From a virus: a stretch of 20,033 bases of DNA. Shown one piece after another: positions 7,563 through 13,969 of this stretch (position 1 is the stretch's first letter; every line of letters begins with the position of its first letter). The position numbers were made by a program, and so were the translations under genes. The DNA lies in the IMG/VR virus record IMGVR_UViG_3300020205_000714, positions 1 to 20,033 of that record, one strand, 5' to 3'. The notes beneath the pieces are model-generated. The model made no database searches. It had not been told where the DNA came from and worked only from the letters and a program-made list of their open reading frames with translations.

Positions 7563-7753
7563 AAAACATCCCCAAATCTTTGCATACTGTCAGCGCATGG
7601 GTGAATGTCGCCCGCCACTTAGCCAGTCAAAACGGGCTTTCCCCCAACAACGCCGCCCACGCCGCCGCCCATATCTTGGGACTGGAAGAAATGTCAGACA
7701 CCTACGCCCTGCGCGAAGCAGTCATTAAACAACTCGAAAAGGTCAAAGCATGA
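7559..7753 (+). CDS. Small helical protein of unknown function (64 aa)
   Basis: The protein starts MKNIPKSLHTVSAWVNVARH and contains an Ala/His-rich helix (NNAAHAAAHILGLEEM) and a charged C-terminal helix (ALREAVIKQLEKVKA). The ATG at 7559 is preferred to an in-frame TTG at 7499. It overlaps the previous stop as ATGA and has AAAGG upstream, while the longer reading would run through the previous gene. It is coupled to the next gene by another four-base overlap. Function is unknown. Confidence 0.7.
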   Translation: MKNIPKSLHTVSAWVNVARHLASQNGLSPNNAAHAAAHILGLEEMSDTYALREAVIKQLEKVKA

Positions 7754-7935
7754 ACACGCCAAAATGTTATCTGTCAACCTCCCGCGATGTATGGCGGGTA
7801 ATCTTGCAAGAGATGCCCTTATGCGCGGATACCACAAAAGAAAAAGCAATTGAATGCGCGAAGACTTTCCGCGTAGAACTCGCGCCCGTCTATTGGGACG
7901 GCGAGGCGGGCGACTTTAAACCACTTACAAACTGA
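7750..7935 (+). CDS. Small protein of unknown function (61 aa)
   Basis: The product is MNTPKCYLSTSRDVWRVILQ and onward, with a short helix (TKEKAIECAKTF) and a Trp/Asp motif near the end (PVYWDGEAGDFKP). The start overlaps the preceding stop as ATGA. Two cysteines are present, but not in a metal-binding spacing. It is part of the coupled early gene string. No family is recognised. Confidence 0.65.
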   Translation: MNTPKCYLSTSRDVWRVILQEMPLCADTTKEKAIECAKTFRVELAPVYWDGEAGDFKPLTN

Positions 7936-7946
7936 AAGAAAACACC

Positions 7947-8126
7947 ATGCAGATCACTGTAACCATTCGCGAAATTTACGGGATAAAAACAGTCTACCCC
8001 GTATGCATTACGGCGAAGGTTTTCGCCAGTATTGCAGGGACTAAAACCCTAACGCTCGCAACCCTCAAGAAAATTGAAGCTTTGGGTTATTCCATCATGC
8101 AACAAACTGAGCCGCTCGCGCTCTGA
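7947..8126 (+). CDS. Small protein of unknown function (59 aa)
   Basis: The ATG at 7947 follows the previous stop by 11 bases and has GAAAGAA upstream, a weak ribosome site. The protein (MQITVTIREIYGIKTVYPVC and onward) shows a beta-like start and a helix around LATLKKIEALGYSIM. This resembles short phage proteins that act as binding modules, but it is not assignable. It ends ten bases before the next start. Confidence 0.65.
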   Translation: MQITVTIREIYGIKTVYPVCITAKVFASIAGTKTLTLATLKKIEALGYSIMQQTEPLAL

Positions 8127-8136
8127 AAGGTAAACC

Positions 8137-8427
8137 ATGAGCCACACACCCGCACCATGGAAAATTGACGGCGCAATTAGCACCCGCGTTCTACTGATAA
8201 ATGACGCGAAAGGCTACGCCATAGGGGAAATTGTAGACACCCGCAACCCTGCCAATGCGCGACTTATTTCCGCCGCGCCCGACCTACTGGAAGCCCTGTT
8301 AACCGCCCTCCCATTCGTGGAAGATCACGAAGACAGTCGAATTTATAAAGGCGGCGCAGTCGCCCACACAATCAAAATCATTAGAGCCGCCATTGATAAA
8401 GCCACCAACGAAGGAAACGCAAAATGA
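8137..8427 (+). CDS. Conserved phage protein, SHTPxPW family (96 aa)
   Basis: The start MSHTPAPWKIDGAI and the motif NARLISAAPDLLEALLTALP are characteristic of a family of short proteins found in many phages and prophages of proteobacteria, whose role is unknown. The N-terminal half is beta-rich and the C-terminal half helical. GAAAGG lies six bases before the ATG. The stop overlaps the next start (ATGATG). The family match is from memory of its N-terminal and ARLIxAAP signatures and gives no function. Confidence 0.8.
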   Translation: MSHTPAPWKIDGAISTRVLLINDAKGYAIGEIVDTRNPANARLISAAPDLLEALLTALPFVEDHEDSRIYKGGAVAHTIKIIRAAIDKATNEGNAK

Positions 8428-8963
8428 TGACAACAAACCAAAAAGCCGAAGCTTTAGCCGTAACTGTAAACAATGACAGGGAAACCTACAAACGCCGCCA
8501 ACACTTAGCCGCCATGAGTTTCTCTCAGAGGGTGCCCGAATATGCGGAGATTGTGAAAGAACAAGCCGCCAAAGAACGCACCCAATTCAAAACAAAATAC
8601 ACCCGCGCCGATGTAAACGAAGCCGCCGATGTTGCCCTGTTTTATGACCGCCAACACATGATTGAAATCATGCGCGACAAGGTAGCGGCAGGTGACCGCA
8701 TAACCGCGCGAGGTAGAAAATGGTTTGATAAAAACGGCGGCAACACTTACCACAGTGTGAGGATGACTGTCGGCGGCGTATCGGTTTATTTGTCCTACAC
8801 CTACGGCTACGATGACCAATGGAAGCAAACCGCCATTGACTGGCTTGTCACGATGGGCATTATCGAAACCCAAAAATACGATCACGGCGGCACAAAATAC
8901 CGCGAACTTTACGACATGGTTTTATGGGGCGAAGCCCCCTATGGACTCAAGCGCGAACTATAA
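8424..8963 (+). CDS. Protein of unknown function (179 aa)
   Basis: The second largest product of this plus-strand block. The N-terminal third is a charged helix (EALAVTVNNDRETYKRRQHL, then AAMSFSQRVPEYAEIVKEQA). The middle (KYTRADVNEAADVALFYDRQ, GRKWFDKNGGNTYHSVRM) and the beta-like stretch VGGVSVYLSYTYGYDDQWK precede a winged-helix-like end (AIDWLVTMGIIETQKY). A DNA-binding role is possible but not shown. Two adjacent ATGs overlap the previous stop, and the first is used here. Nothing catalytic is visible. Confidence 0.75.
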   Translation: MMTTNQKAEALAVTVNNDRETYKRRQHLAAMSFSQRVPEYAEIVKEQAAKERTQFKTKYTRADVNEAADVALFYDRQHMIEIMRDKVAAGDRITARGRKWFDKNGGNTYHSVRMTVGGVSVYLSYTYGYDDQWKQTAIDWLVTMGIIETQKYDHGGTKYRELYDMVLWGEAPYGLKREL

Positions 8964-8981
8964 ACCAAAGGAAAACACACC

Positions 8982-9464
8982 ATGAAAATCGAATTAAAAG
9001 CCCTCAAATATTCAGACTTCGCCAGTCAGGAAACGCATTGTTTTCACGCCAATATTTATATTGACGGGAAAATGAAAGGCACCGCCGACAATGACGGGCG
9101 CGGCGGAATGACGACAATCAGACCATGGCAATTACACAATGAGATCAAACTACACACGGACAAAATCCCGCCAAGAATCGTCAAATACGGCGACACAGAA
9201 ATGAGCCTTGATACTTCGCCCGATTCTTACATTGACGAATTGGTGACCCTCGCGCTACATGAAAAGGATTTGAAACGCGCAATGAAGACGCGGATTCTAT
9301 TCACACGCGAAAACCAGGTTTTTGAGACTCAAAAATTACCTGCGGCACAAATGGCGGCAGACTTTAAAAACCCACATCTAAAAGAGAGACTCAAGGCAGA
9401 CAAGATTTTGAATCTTCTGCCAGTCGCCGAAGCTTTGAAACTCTACGCGGCGAGGATGCGATGA
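8982..9464 (+). CDS. Protein of unknown function (160 aa)
   Basis: It starts MKIELKALKYSDFASQETHC with AAAGGAAAA upstream. A beta-rich N-terminal half contains HANIYIDGKMKGTADNDGRG, a strand-turn pattern with Gly/Asp. The C-terminal half is helical and basic (ALHEKDLKRAMKTRILF, HLKERLKADKILNLLP). The Arg/Lys-rich end would suit nucleic-acid contact, which is inference. It overlaps the next gene by four bases. No named family is recognised. Confidence 0.75.
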   Translation: MKIELKALKYSDFASQETHCFHANIYIDGKMKGTADNDGRGGMTTIRPWQLHNEIKLHTDKIPPRIVKYGDTEMSLDTSPDSYIDELVTLALHEKDLKRAMKTRILFTRENQVFETQKLPAAQMAADFKNPHLKERLKADKILNLLPVAEALKLYAARMR

Positions 9465-9664
9465 AAATTTGGGAGCAATACACAGAAGACGGCATAAACG
9501 ATTTAGCCCGCGAAGCATTAGACGCGGCTTGTCTACTGATACAGGAGCGGCTCGGCGTAGAGACTGGCGACCTCGCGAGTATGTTTTTTGACGATGACCG
9601 CGTAGAGGATAGCCTGAGAAATTACATCCGCTCCGAACTACATTGGGCACAATATGAAGACTGA
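9461..9664 (+). CDS. Small acidic protein of unknown function (67 aa)
   Basis: The product, MKIWEQYTEDGINDLAREAL and onward, is strongly acidic and helical, with DFDDD-like clusters (ASMFFDDDRVEDSL). It overlaps the previous gene (ATGA) and the next one by 11 bases. Small acidic phage proteins are sometimes DNA mimics, but the length and evidence do not allow that claim here. Confidence 0.7.
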   Translation: MKIWEQYTEDGINDLAREALDAACLLIQERLGVETGDLASMFFDDDRVEDSLRNYIRSELHWAQYED

Positions 9665-9830
9665 AAACGAATACATAAAGGCGGGCTACCGCTACGAAAA
9701 AACCAAGAGCAACGCACAAGCCCACAAGCTTAGGGCGTGGCTTGTCTCCGAGGTTGAGCAAAACCAAGAGTTTAAAAGCTTAATTCTGCGGCTGTTTGAA
9801 CAAGGCAGATCGGAGGCACGACTAGCATAA
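9654..9830 (+). CDS. Small basic protein of unknown function (58 aa)
   Basis: It starts MKTENEYIKAGYRYEKTKSN at 9654, overlapping the preceding acidic gene by 11 bases, and ends LILRLFEQGRSEARLA. It is helical and rich in Lys, Arg and Glu. It is the last gene of the first plus-strand block; the next gene has its own strong promoter. No terminator hairpin is seen between the blocks, so read-through is possible. No family is recognised. Confidence 0.65.
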   Translation: MKTENEYIKAGYRYEKTKSNAQAHKLRAWLVSEVEQNQEFKSLILRLFEQGRSEARLA

Positions 9831-9852
9831 GCACAGATAAATTAAAAAACCC

Positions 9853-9881
9853 TTGACAACTTATAATGTACCTGATACATA
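9853..9881 (+). promoter_or_regulatory. Strong sigma70-like promoter P1
   Basis: A perfect TTGACA (9853-9858), a 17-base spacer and TACATA (9876-9881) preceded by TGA, an extended -10. It drives the plus-strand genes from 9913 on. Its leader (ACCACACAGGAG) closely matches that of promoter P2 near 19320. Confidence 0.75.
9867..9879. promoter_or_regulatory. Palindromic operator over the -10 box of P1
   Basis: TGTACCTGATACA pairs in five of six positions around its centre. It covers the end of the spacer and four bases of the -10. The same element, reversed and with two changes, covers the -10 of P2 (19319-19331). This suggests repression by a common dimeric regulator. Confidence 0.55.
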
Positions 9882-9912
9882 GGCAACATACCAACCACAC
9901 AGGAGAAAAGAA

Positions 9913-10134
9913 ATGTACGAAGTAATCGAACACAAAGTATGGAAGCACACCAACGGGCGCACCGCCTCGCTTTATGGTTCAGTTCCTTATTTGTCTGCCG
10001 AAGAAAAGCTGAACTGGAAAGTTGAAACAGTCGGCTTTACTGTACGCAACAACCACACAAACACTGTCGGCATTGGTCGCAAACCTTGGGCAACCAAGGC
10101 AGAGGCTGAAGCTTGGCTGAATTCACACCAGTAA
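9913..10134 (+). CDS. Small protein of unknown function (73 aa)
   Basis: First gene behind promoter P1, with AGGAG nine bases before the ATG. The sequence (MYEVIEHKVWKHTNGRTASL and onward) reads as a small beta-sheet protein with a C-terminal helix (ATKAEAEAWLNSHQ), similar in outline to short single-domain phage proteins with an A-E-A-E-A-W helix. No function can be given. The next start follows after 11 bases. Confidence 0.7.
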   Translation: MYEVIEHKVWKHTNGRTASLYGSVPYLSAEEKLNWKVETVGFTVRNNHTNTVGIGRKPWATKAEAEAWLNSHQ

Positions 10135-10145
10135 GGAGAAACAAA

Positions 10146-10646
10146 ATGTTACAACTTGACAGATTTAATGTACGCATCGTGAACAACGGCGAGAAATACG
10201 GGCGCGAGTTTTGCCTGACGCATGACGAAGATAAACCAATGGTGGAGTTTTACGACCGCCGCTATCCGCACACGCAATATGGGCAGTTTGTGAGCCGCTA
10301 CTACGTTGGCACCCTGCTTGGGCACGATGGATTTTATGGAGGTGAACCGACTGGCGGGCTTTGCTTGGATGGCGGGAACCCCAATTCATGGACTGTATCC
10401 GCCGAAGACATGATTTTGGTTCGCGCCTACCTTCAGGCAATGACAGGCACACCCATGCAATTAGATGAGCCTTCCCCCAAGGCTATTAAGTGGGAACTCA
10501 GACTTACATGGAGCGATGGCGAAGTGGAAGTGATGAGCAAATCCCTGCCCGCATCATTGTTTAATGAGATTCAGCAACACATCGTTGACTTGGAAGACCT
10601 GCGCGAGCAAGACCCTGAAATGTACTTTTTGGAGAACGGGAAATAA
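10146..10646 (+). CDS. Protein of unknown function (166 aa)
   Basis: The ATG at 10146 has AAGGAG upstream. An in-frame TTG at 10113 would lie inside the previous gene. The first 110 residues are rich in Tyr, Gly and Asp (RRYPHTQYGQFVSRYYVGTL, then GHDGFYGGEPTGG), a beta-rich compact domain. The rest (WELRLTWSDGEVEVMSKSLP) is a strand pair followed by an acidic helix. I do not recognise the family and see no catalytic signature. Confidence 0.75.
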   Translation: MLQLDRFNVRIVNNGEKYGREFCLTHDEDKPMVEFYDRRYPHTQYGQFVSRYYVGTLLGHDGFYGGEPTGGLCLDGGNPNSWTVSAEDMILVRAYLQAMTGTPMQLDEPSPKAIKWELRLTWSDGEVEVMSKSLPASLFNEIQQHIVDLEDLREQDPEMYFLENGK

Positions 10647-10649
10647 ACC

Positions 10650-10811
10650 ATGTACCTGATTGACGCAACAAACCAGGAAATTCAAGCCCAAGCACAACGC
10701 AAGGGCTACACGTTTAACGATGCGGATTGTGAAGAACTACGCCGCGAAGCTTATGAGGGTGAAACACTTGAAGAAGTGTTAGCCGATTACCTAAAACGAT
10801 ATGAAAGGTGA
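10650..10811 (+). CDS. Small acidic protein of unknown function (53 aa)
   Basis: The product MYLIDATNQEIQAQAQRKGY continues with an acidic helix (EELRREAYEGETLEEVLADY). It starts three bases after the preceding stop and ends three bases before the next start. The ribosome site is weak (GGAGAACGGG inside the preceding gene). It looks like part of a coupled string. No family is recognised. Confidence 0.6.
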   Translation: MYLIDATNQEIQAQAQRKGYTFNDADCEELRREAYEGETLEEVLADYLKRYER

Positions 10812-10814
10812 ACC

Positions 10815-11000
10815 ATGAAACCCTACGATGTAATCATTAGAGCGATCATTGTTAAATCAATTCGCGTACAGGCTGAATCAGACGAGGAAGCAATCGAAAC
10901 CGCGCACGAACTGTTCACATCAGATTGTGACGACCAAGAACTGAGATACGAACAAGAAACGATAGATGTTTTACAACCCGAACTAATCACAGGAGAATAA
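10815..11000 (+). CDS. Small protein resembling DpnD/PcfM-type domains (61 aa)
   Basis: The layout is a strand (YDVIIRAIIVKSIRVQA), a helix (SDEEAIETAHELF) and a final strand (ETIDVLQPEL). This resembles small DpnD/PcfM-like proteins of phages and mobile elements, whose role is unknown. GAAAGG lies five bases before the ATG. A protein of similar outline is encoded at 12254. The resemblance is at the level of pattern only. Confidence 0.65.
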   Translation: MKPYDVIIRAIIVKSIRVQAESDEEAIETAHELFTSDCDDQELRYEQETIDVLQPELITGE

Positions 11001-11002
11001 TC

Positions 11003-11383
11003 ATGGGCTTTTTTTCTAAAACCTGCGCTAAAACAAATCTGCCAGTCGTTGCTGACTGCAAGGGACTGCCACGCCTCAATGAGATCGTGGTTCTGCTTCC
11101 CAATGGTAAGAAACTTGAAGGATCATACGATGGGTATGGCAGGGTTGGCGGCATCAGTTTGATGCCCAATGGATACATAGAAAAAGAATGGAACGCCATT
11201 AAGTTTGTGCTCAAGGACAAGTATGCGGGCGAATCCTACAAAGAGTTAGGCAAATCAGGAGATGAGTTGGCACAGGGCTATTTCATGTCCGACCGCTTTT
11301 TACTTTACTGCATGAAAGTGGGTTCGTTTGCAAGCTATGCCGACTACAAGAAGGCGATGCTCAAGTATGGAGATTGGATATGA
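11003..11383 (+). CDS. Conserved protein of unknown function, FFSKTCAKT type (126 aa)
   Basis: The N-terminus MGFFSKTCAKTNLPVVADC, followed by VVLLPNGKKLEGSYDGYGRV, resembles short bacterial and phage proteins that start MGFFSW-C and carry a D-GYGRV motif. Two early cysteines could bind metal, but a second pair is absent. The C-terminal half is mixed helix with many Tyr and Lys. The AGGAG eight bases upstream supports the start. It overlaps the next gene by four bases. Function unknown. Confidence 0.7.
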   Translation: MGFFSKTCAKTNLPVVADCKGLPRLNEIVVLLPNGKKLEGSYDGYGRVGGISLMPNGYIEKEWNAIKFVLKDKYAGESYKELGKSGDELAQGYFMSDRFLLYCMKVGSFASYADYKKAMLKYGDWI

Positions 11384-11595
11384 ACATCGAAGATTGCTAT
11401 CACTACATAGTCAACAAAGAAACTAATCGGACTGTCGGCGAGTATAAAAACTACGCCGAAGCATACGCAGCCTACGAAAAGTTGGGCACAGGCAACGATG
11501 GCATGAGCAGTCACGCCATTGGAGTAGTTGAGGTGTACGACAAAGAAGCCCGCACTTATGTGCCTAAGAAAAACCAGGAGAAATCAAATGCCTAA
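11380..11595 (+). CDS. Small protein of unknown function (71 aa)
   Basis: The ATG at 11380 overlaps the previous stop (ATGA); an in-frame TTG two codons earlier is less likely. The protein (MNIEDCYHYIVNKETNRTVG and onward) has a strand-helix layout with a Tyr/Ala helix (NYAEAYAAYEKLG). It overlaps the next gene by eight bases and provides that gene's GGAG ribosome site. No family is recognised. Confidence 0.65.
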   Translation: MNIEDCYHYIVNKETNRTVGEYKNYAEAYAAYEKLGTGNDGMSSHAIGVVEVYDKEARTYVPKKNQEKSNA

Positions 11596-12088
11596 TTGGT
11601 GCAACAACGAAATGACAATCTCACACGCCGACCCATACATGATCCAACGGGCGGCAGACGCATGGAACAGGGGGGAATTCTTAAGTGACTTTATCCCTGA
11701 ACCGAAGTACATTGAACCGACAGAAGGCGGCGGGCAGATGCCTGACTGGTGGCACTGGAGGATCGCCAACTGGGGAGTCAAGTGGGACTTAGGCAAAGGC
11801 AAGTACAACGAAGAAGCAGAAGTTCAGAATGGTAGCTTCAGTGTAGGGTTTGAAAGCCCTTGGTCGCCGCCAGTCGAAGCTTATAAGAAGTTGGTCGAGA
11901 TGGGGTTTAAGATCGAAGCCTACTACTTCGAGGGTGGCATTGGTTTCTGCGGCTCATTCATTGAGTACGACAATGAATATTCCCTAGAGGGTCTGACTCC
12001 CGCGCAGATACGCAAGCGAATCCCTTCTAAGTTAAACAAGATGTTCGGCATAGCCGAGTGGTACGAGGAGATGTTAAGTGAGCAATAA
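11588..12088 (+). CDS. YubB/Api92-like ferredoxin-fold protein (166 aa)
   Basis: The start MPNWCNNEMTI, the middle WWHWRIANWGVKWDLG and the motif FSVGFESPWSPPVEAYKKLV are hallmarks of the Api92/YubB-like (DUF1281-related) family found on plasmids, phages and mobile elements. In that family W-R-N-W-G-T-K-W-D and F-T-A-W-S-P-P are the conserved blocks. The fold is ferredoxin-like and the biochemical role is not established. GGAG lies seven bases before the ATG at 11588; a longer in-frame reading from 11528 has no ribosome site. It sits in the P1 operon of accessory genes. Confidence 0.85.
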   Translation: MPNWCNNEMTISHADPYMIQRAADAWNRGEFLSDFIPEPKYIEPTEGGGQMPDWWHWRIANWGVKWDLGKGKYNEEAEVQNGSFSVGFESPWSPPVEAYKKLVEMGFKIEAYYFEGGIGFCGSFIEYDNEYSLEGLTPAQIRKRIPSKLNKMFGIAEWYEEMLSEQ

Positions 12089-12257
12089 TCAAACCCGCAA
12101 ATACCCGCGCACCATGAACGAGGCATTTCCCAATTCGCCTGAGTACGCACAGGCTATTGAGAGATGCGACACACACGCAGGATCAGGTTTGTTTGAGTTC
12201 ATTCTGCTCCTGATTATCCTAGCCGCGCTCGCCTTTTCCATTGGCTGGTGGCTATGA
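12078..12257 (+). CDS. Small single-span membrane protein (59 aa)
   Basis: The GTG at 12078 has GAGGAG seven bases upstream and overlaps the previous gene by 11 bases. The N-terminus (SNNQTRKYPRTMNEAFPNSP) carries the PRTMNEAF motif seen in short phage proteins of Burkholderiales and related hosts. Residues about 39-59 (FEFILLLIILAALAFSIGWW) form one hydrophobic helix at the extreme C-terminus, as in tail-anchored proteins. A start at the ATG 12114 would keep the helix. No lysis signature is evident; a holin-like role is not supported by topology alone. Confidence 0.7.
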   Translation: MSNNQTRKYPRTMNEAFPNSPEYAQAIERCDTHAGSGLFEFILLLIILAALAFSIGWWL

Positions 12258-12430
12258 AATACCGCGTTAGGTTACAAAGAACCTACGAGTTTGAGCTAGA
12301 GCTAGACGCAGAATCTAAAGAGGAGATAATGCGTTTAGTTCTAAGCACAGACGACACACCTGAAGCACACACTACTAGGATCGTGAGTATCAATGAAGAA
12401 GCAAGCCCTGTTCGCGATCTTTTTACATGA
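12254..12430 (+). CDS. Small protein of unknown function (58 aa)
   Basis: The ATG overlaps the previous stop (ATGA). The product starts MKYRVRLQRTYEFELELDAE and continues SKEEIMRLVLSTDD, a strand-helix pattern like that of the 61-residue protein at 10815. It is acidic overall. It overlaps the next gene by 38 bases. Function unknown. Confidence 0.65.
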   Translation: MKYRVRLQRTYEFELELDAESKEEIMRLVLSTDDTPEAHTTRIVSINEEASPVRDLFT

Positions 12431-12590
12431 GATGGACGATGGCAGAGTCTTTGTCACCACCGATATTGTCGGTGAGGGAGAGTACATCTTTGACATAGGT
12501 TCTGACATCCTCCAAAGCATCAAGCTTATGAGCCAGTTAGATGACAATGTTCATCTAATCAAACCCCAAATATCACAATACTTTCAGTAA
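12393..12590 (+). CDS. Small protein of unknown function (65 aa), end of P1 operon
   Basis: The sequence MKKQALFAIFLHEMDDGRVF leads into an acidic, beta-like stretch (VTTDIVGEGEYIFDIGSDIL) and a short helix. The start lies inside the preceding gene in another frame. Its last 18 bases overlap the 3' end of the convergent Toprim gene, with no bidirectional terminator visible, so transcripts of the two operons overlap tail to tail. No family is recognised. Confidence 0.65.
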   Translation: MKKQALFAIFLHEMDDGRVFVTTDIVGEGEYIFDIGSDILQSIKLMSQLDDNVHLIKPQISQYFQ

Positions 12591-13388
12591 GCTCTGCCCG
12601 AATTGGAAATTGCCAAGCCTGACATGAGTGTCGTTGGCATCTTCCCCCACCACATCGCTCATCCAATACTTCCAACCGATCTCTTTAGCTACCCGCTCCC
12701 CTGTCCCGCTCGCATCGTTGTCAGCCACCACAATTCCAGGCTTCAGGTCTGCCGCGATCTTCTTCATGTTCCCTGCGCTAAAGCACACATGGATTACATA
12801 CCTCCTCTTGAACCGCTTAAGCACAGACTGGATAGACAAGGCGGTAGCGTACCCCTCGCACAGAATATCCACGCCGCCGTTGTCGATCTTGATCTCGGCA
12901 TTACTGGTTCTCTGACCATAGAGAAACTTCTTCCCGCCCTCTTGGTCAATCATCTGACAACCTACGAGATGACCCTGCACACGCATAGGCAAAATCAAAA
13001 ACTGTTTGCCCTCATGCACCCAGACATAGCCCTCGCCATCAGGGAACCCCTTGCGTTTGAGATAGTCGTGCCGACCCAACTGACATGACTTCATTATGAA
13101 AGCCGCCTTGTTTGCCGCTTCCCTCTGGTCTGACCTTCGCTTATCCTCCACCGCCTGTAGATCACGGGCAATCTTAGCCCTGTCAATCTTGACTGGCGTA
13201 TCCGGTTGCCACACGGACACCTCAGTATCCATCGCATGGTTCTGCACGAAGGCATGGTCACCCATGAACTTGACCGCGCCGTTCCTTTTGTTTGGATGGT
13301 CATCTGTTGGGTACCTACGCCACACCCCGATAGGTGGGGGCGAGTCGATCAGAATCCCGTGCGCTCTGCAAAAGTTAATCAGTTCCAT
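12573..13388 (-). CDS. Toprim-domain primase-like protein (271 aa)
   Basis: A Toprim fold occupies about residues 170-250: the first strand with its catalytic Glu is VDILCEGYATALS, and the metal-binding Asp pair is IVVADNDASGTG. Toprim primases of phages and plasmids make RNA primers. Residues 1-60 (RRYPTDDHPNKRNGAVKFMG) match the N-terminal part of phage P4/plasmid-type primase relatives. No Cys-rich zinc finger and no helicase domain are attached, so it may work with the neighbouring SF2 helicase or a separate one. I chose the ATG at 13388, which overlaps the methyltransferase stop (TGATG). An ATG at 13403 is possible. Last gene of the minus operon. Confidence 0.85.
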   Translation of the reverse strand: MELINFCRAHGILIDSPPPIGVWRRYPTDDHPNKRNGAVKFMGDHAFVQNHAMDTEVSVWQPDTPVKIDRAKIARDLQAVEDKRRSDQREAANKAAFIMKSCQLGRHDYLKRKGFPDGEGYVWVHEGKQFLILPMRVQGHLVGCQMIDQEGGKKFLYGQRTSNAEIKIDNGGVDILCEGYATALSIQSVLKRFKRRYVIHVCFSAGNMKKIAADLKPGIVVADNDASGTGERVAKEIGWKYWMSDVVGEDANDTHVRLGNFQFGQSLLKVL

Positions 13389-13969
13389 CAGGCAGTCCAC
13401 CATTGTTCAGCCATTGCATCAGCTATTCCCTGAAAGGTTTCGCTCCGAAGCTTCCACCTGTCATCGCTTGGCGGGAGATAGTGCAACCGCTCCCGCTTGT
13501 TCTTTGGAAGCTCCATCATCTGCGCTTTCACATCGTTGGTTGGATGAAGCACAGGCAAATTCTTTAACCACAAACAGGTAGCCTTCTGCTCCATGTGACC
13601 AAACATCCAAGGCTGAACGATCTGGTCGGGCTTTCTCCACAACCTAGACATGATGCAGATAGGGTTCTCAATCGCTATCCGTGGAATGTCAGACTTGGCA
13701 AGCATCATAAAGAACGAGGCACTCATCTGCTGAGAGCCATTCATTTTCTTCTTCTCAAACCAAGCCGCGCCAGACACAGACAAGTCGGTGCATGGTGGGT
13801 GGGCTATCATTAAATCCCAAGGGTAGTCCATCACATCCCGCACATCCCCTTGGTAGTGGGATCCAGGAGATTCCGTTGGGAGCAGGTCGCATGACATGGC
13901 CTCATGCCCCTTGGCAGTGAACGCATCACGCACACGCCCTGAGTATTCACACGCTACTAGAACTCTCAT
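13388..13969 (-). CDS. Cytosine-C5 methyltransferase-like protein, minimal (193 aa)
   Basis: The start MRVLVACEYSGRVRDAF is a variant of cytosine-methyltransferase motif I (SAM binding), with an acidic SCDLLP after strand 2. HPPCTDLSVSG carries the Pro-Cys catalytic motif IV. IAIENP corresponds to motif VI (usually ENV). The end GIADAMAEQWW resembles the final motif. At 193 residues it lacks a target-recognition domain and a clear QxRxR motif; full enzymes have over 300 residues. Such short phage proteins are common, but whether they methylate DNA is not settled. The ATG overlaps the helicase stop with GAGGA upstream. A methylation role against host restriction is inference. Confidence 0.75.
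   Translation of the reverse strand: MRVLVACEYSGRVRDAFTAKGHEAMSCDLLPTESPGSHYQGDVRDVMDYPWDLMIAHPPCTDLSVSGAAWFEKKKMNGSQQMSASFFMMLAKSDIPRIAIENPICIMSRLWRKPDQIVQPWMFGHMEQKATCLWLKNLPVLHPTNDVKAQMMELPKNKRERLHYLPPSDDRWKLRSETFQGIADAMAEQWWTA

Noticed and set aside
9310-9323. AAAACCAGGTTTTT shared with the palindrome at 7054-7068
   Set aside because: A 15-base shared sequence of low complexity inside a gene is within chance expectation. It is not needed to explain the LexA-like site.
12573-12610. Bidirectional terminator between the convergent operons
   Set aside because: No hairpin of useful length was found; the genes simply overlap by 18 bases.
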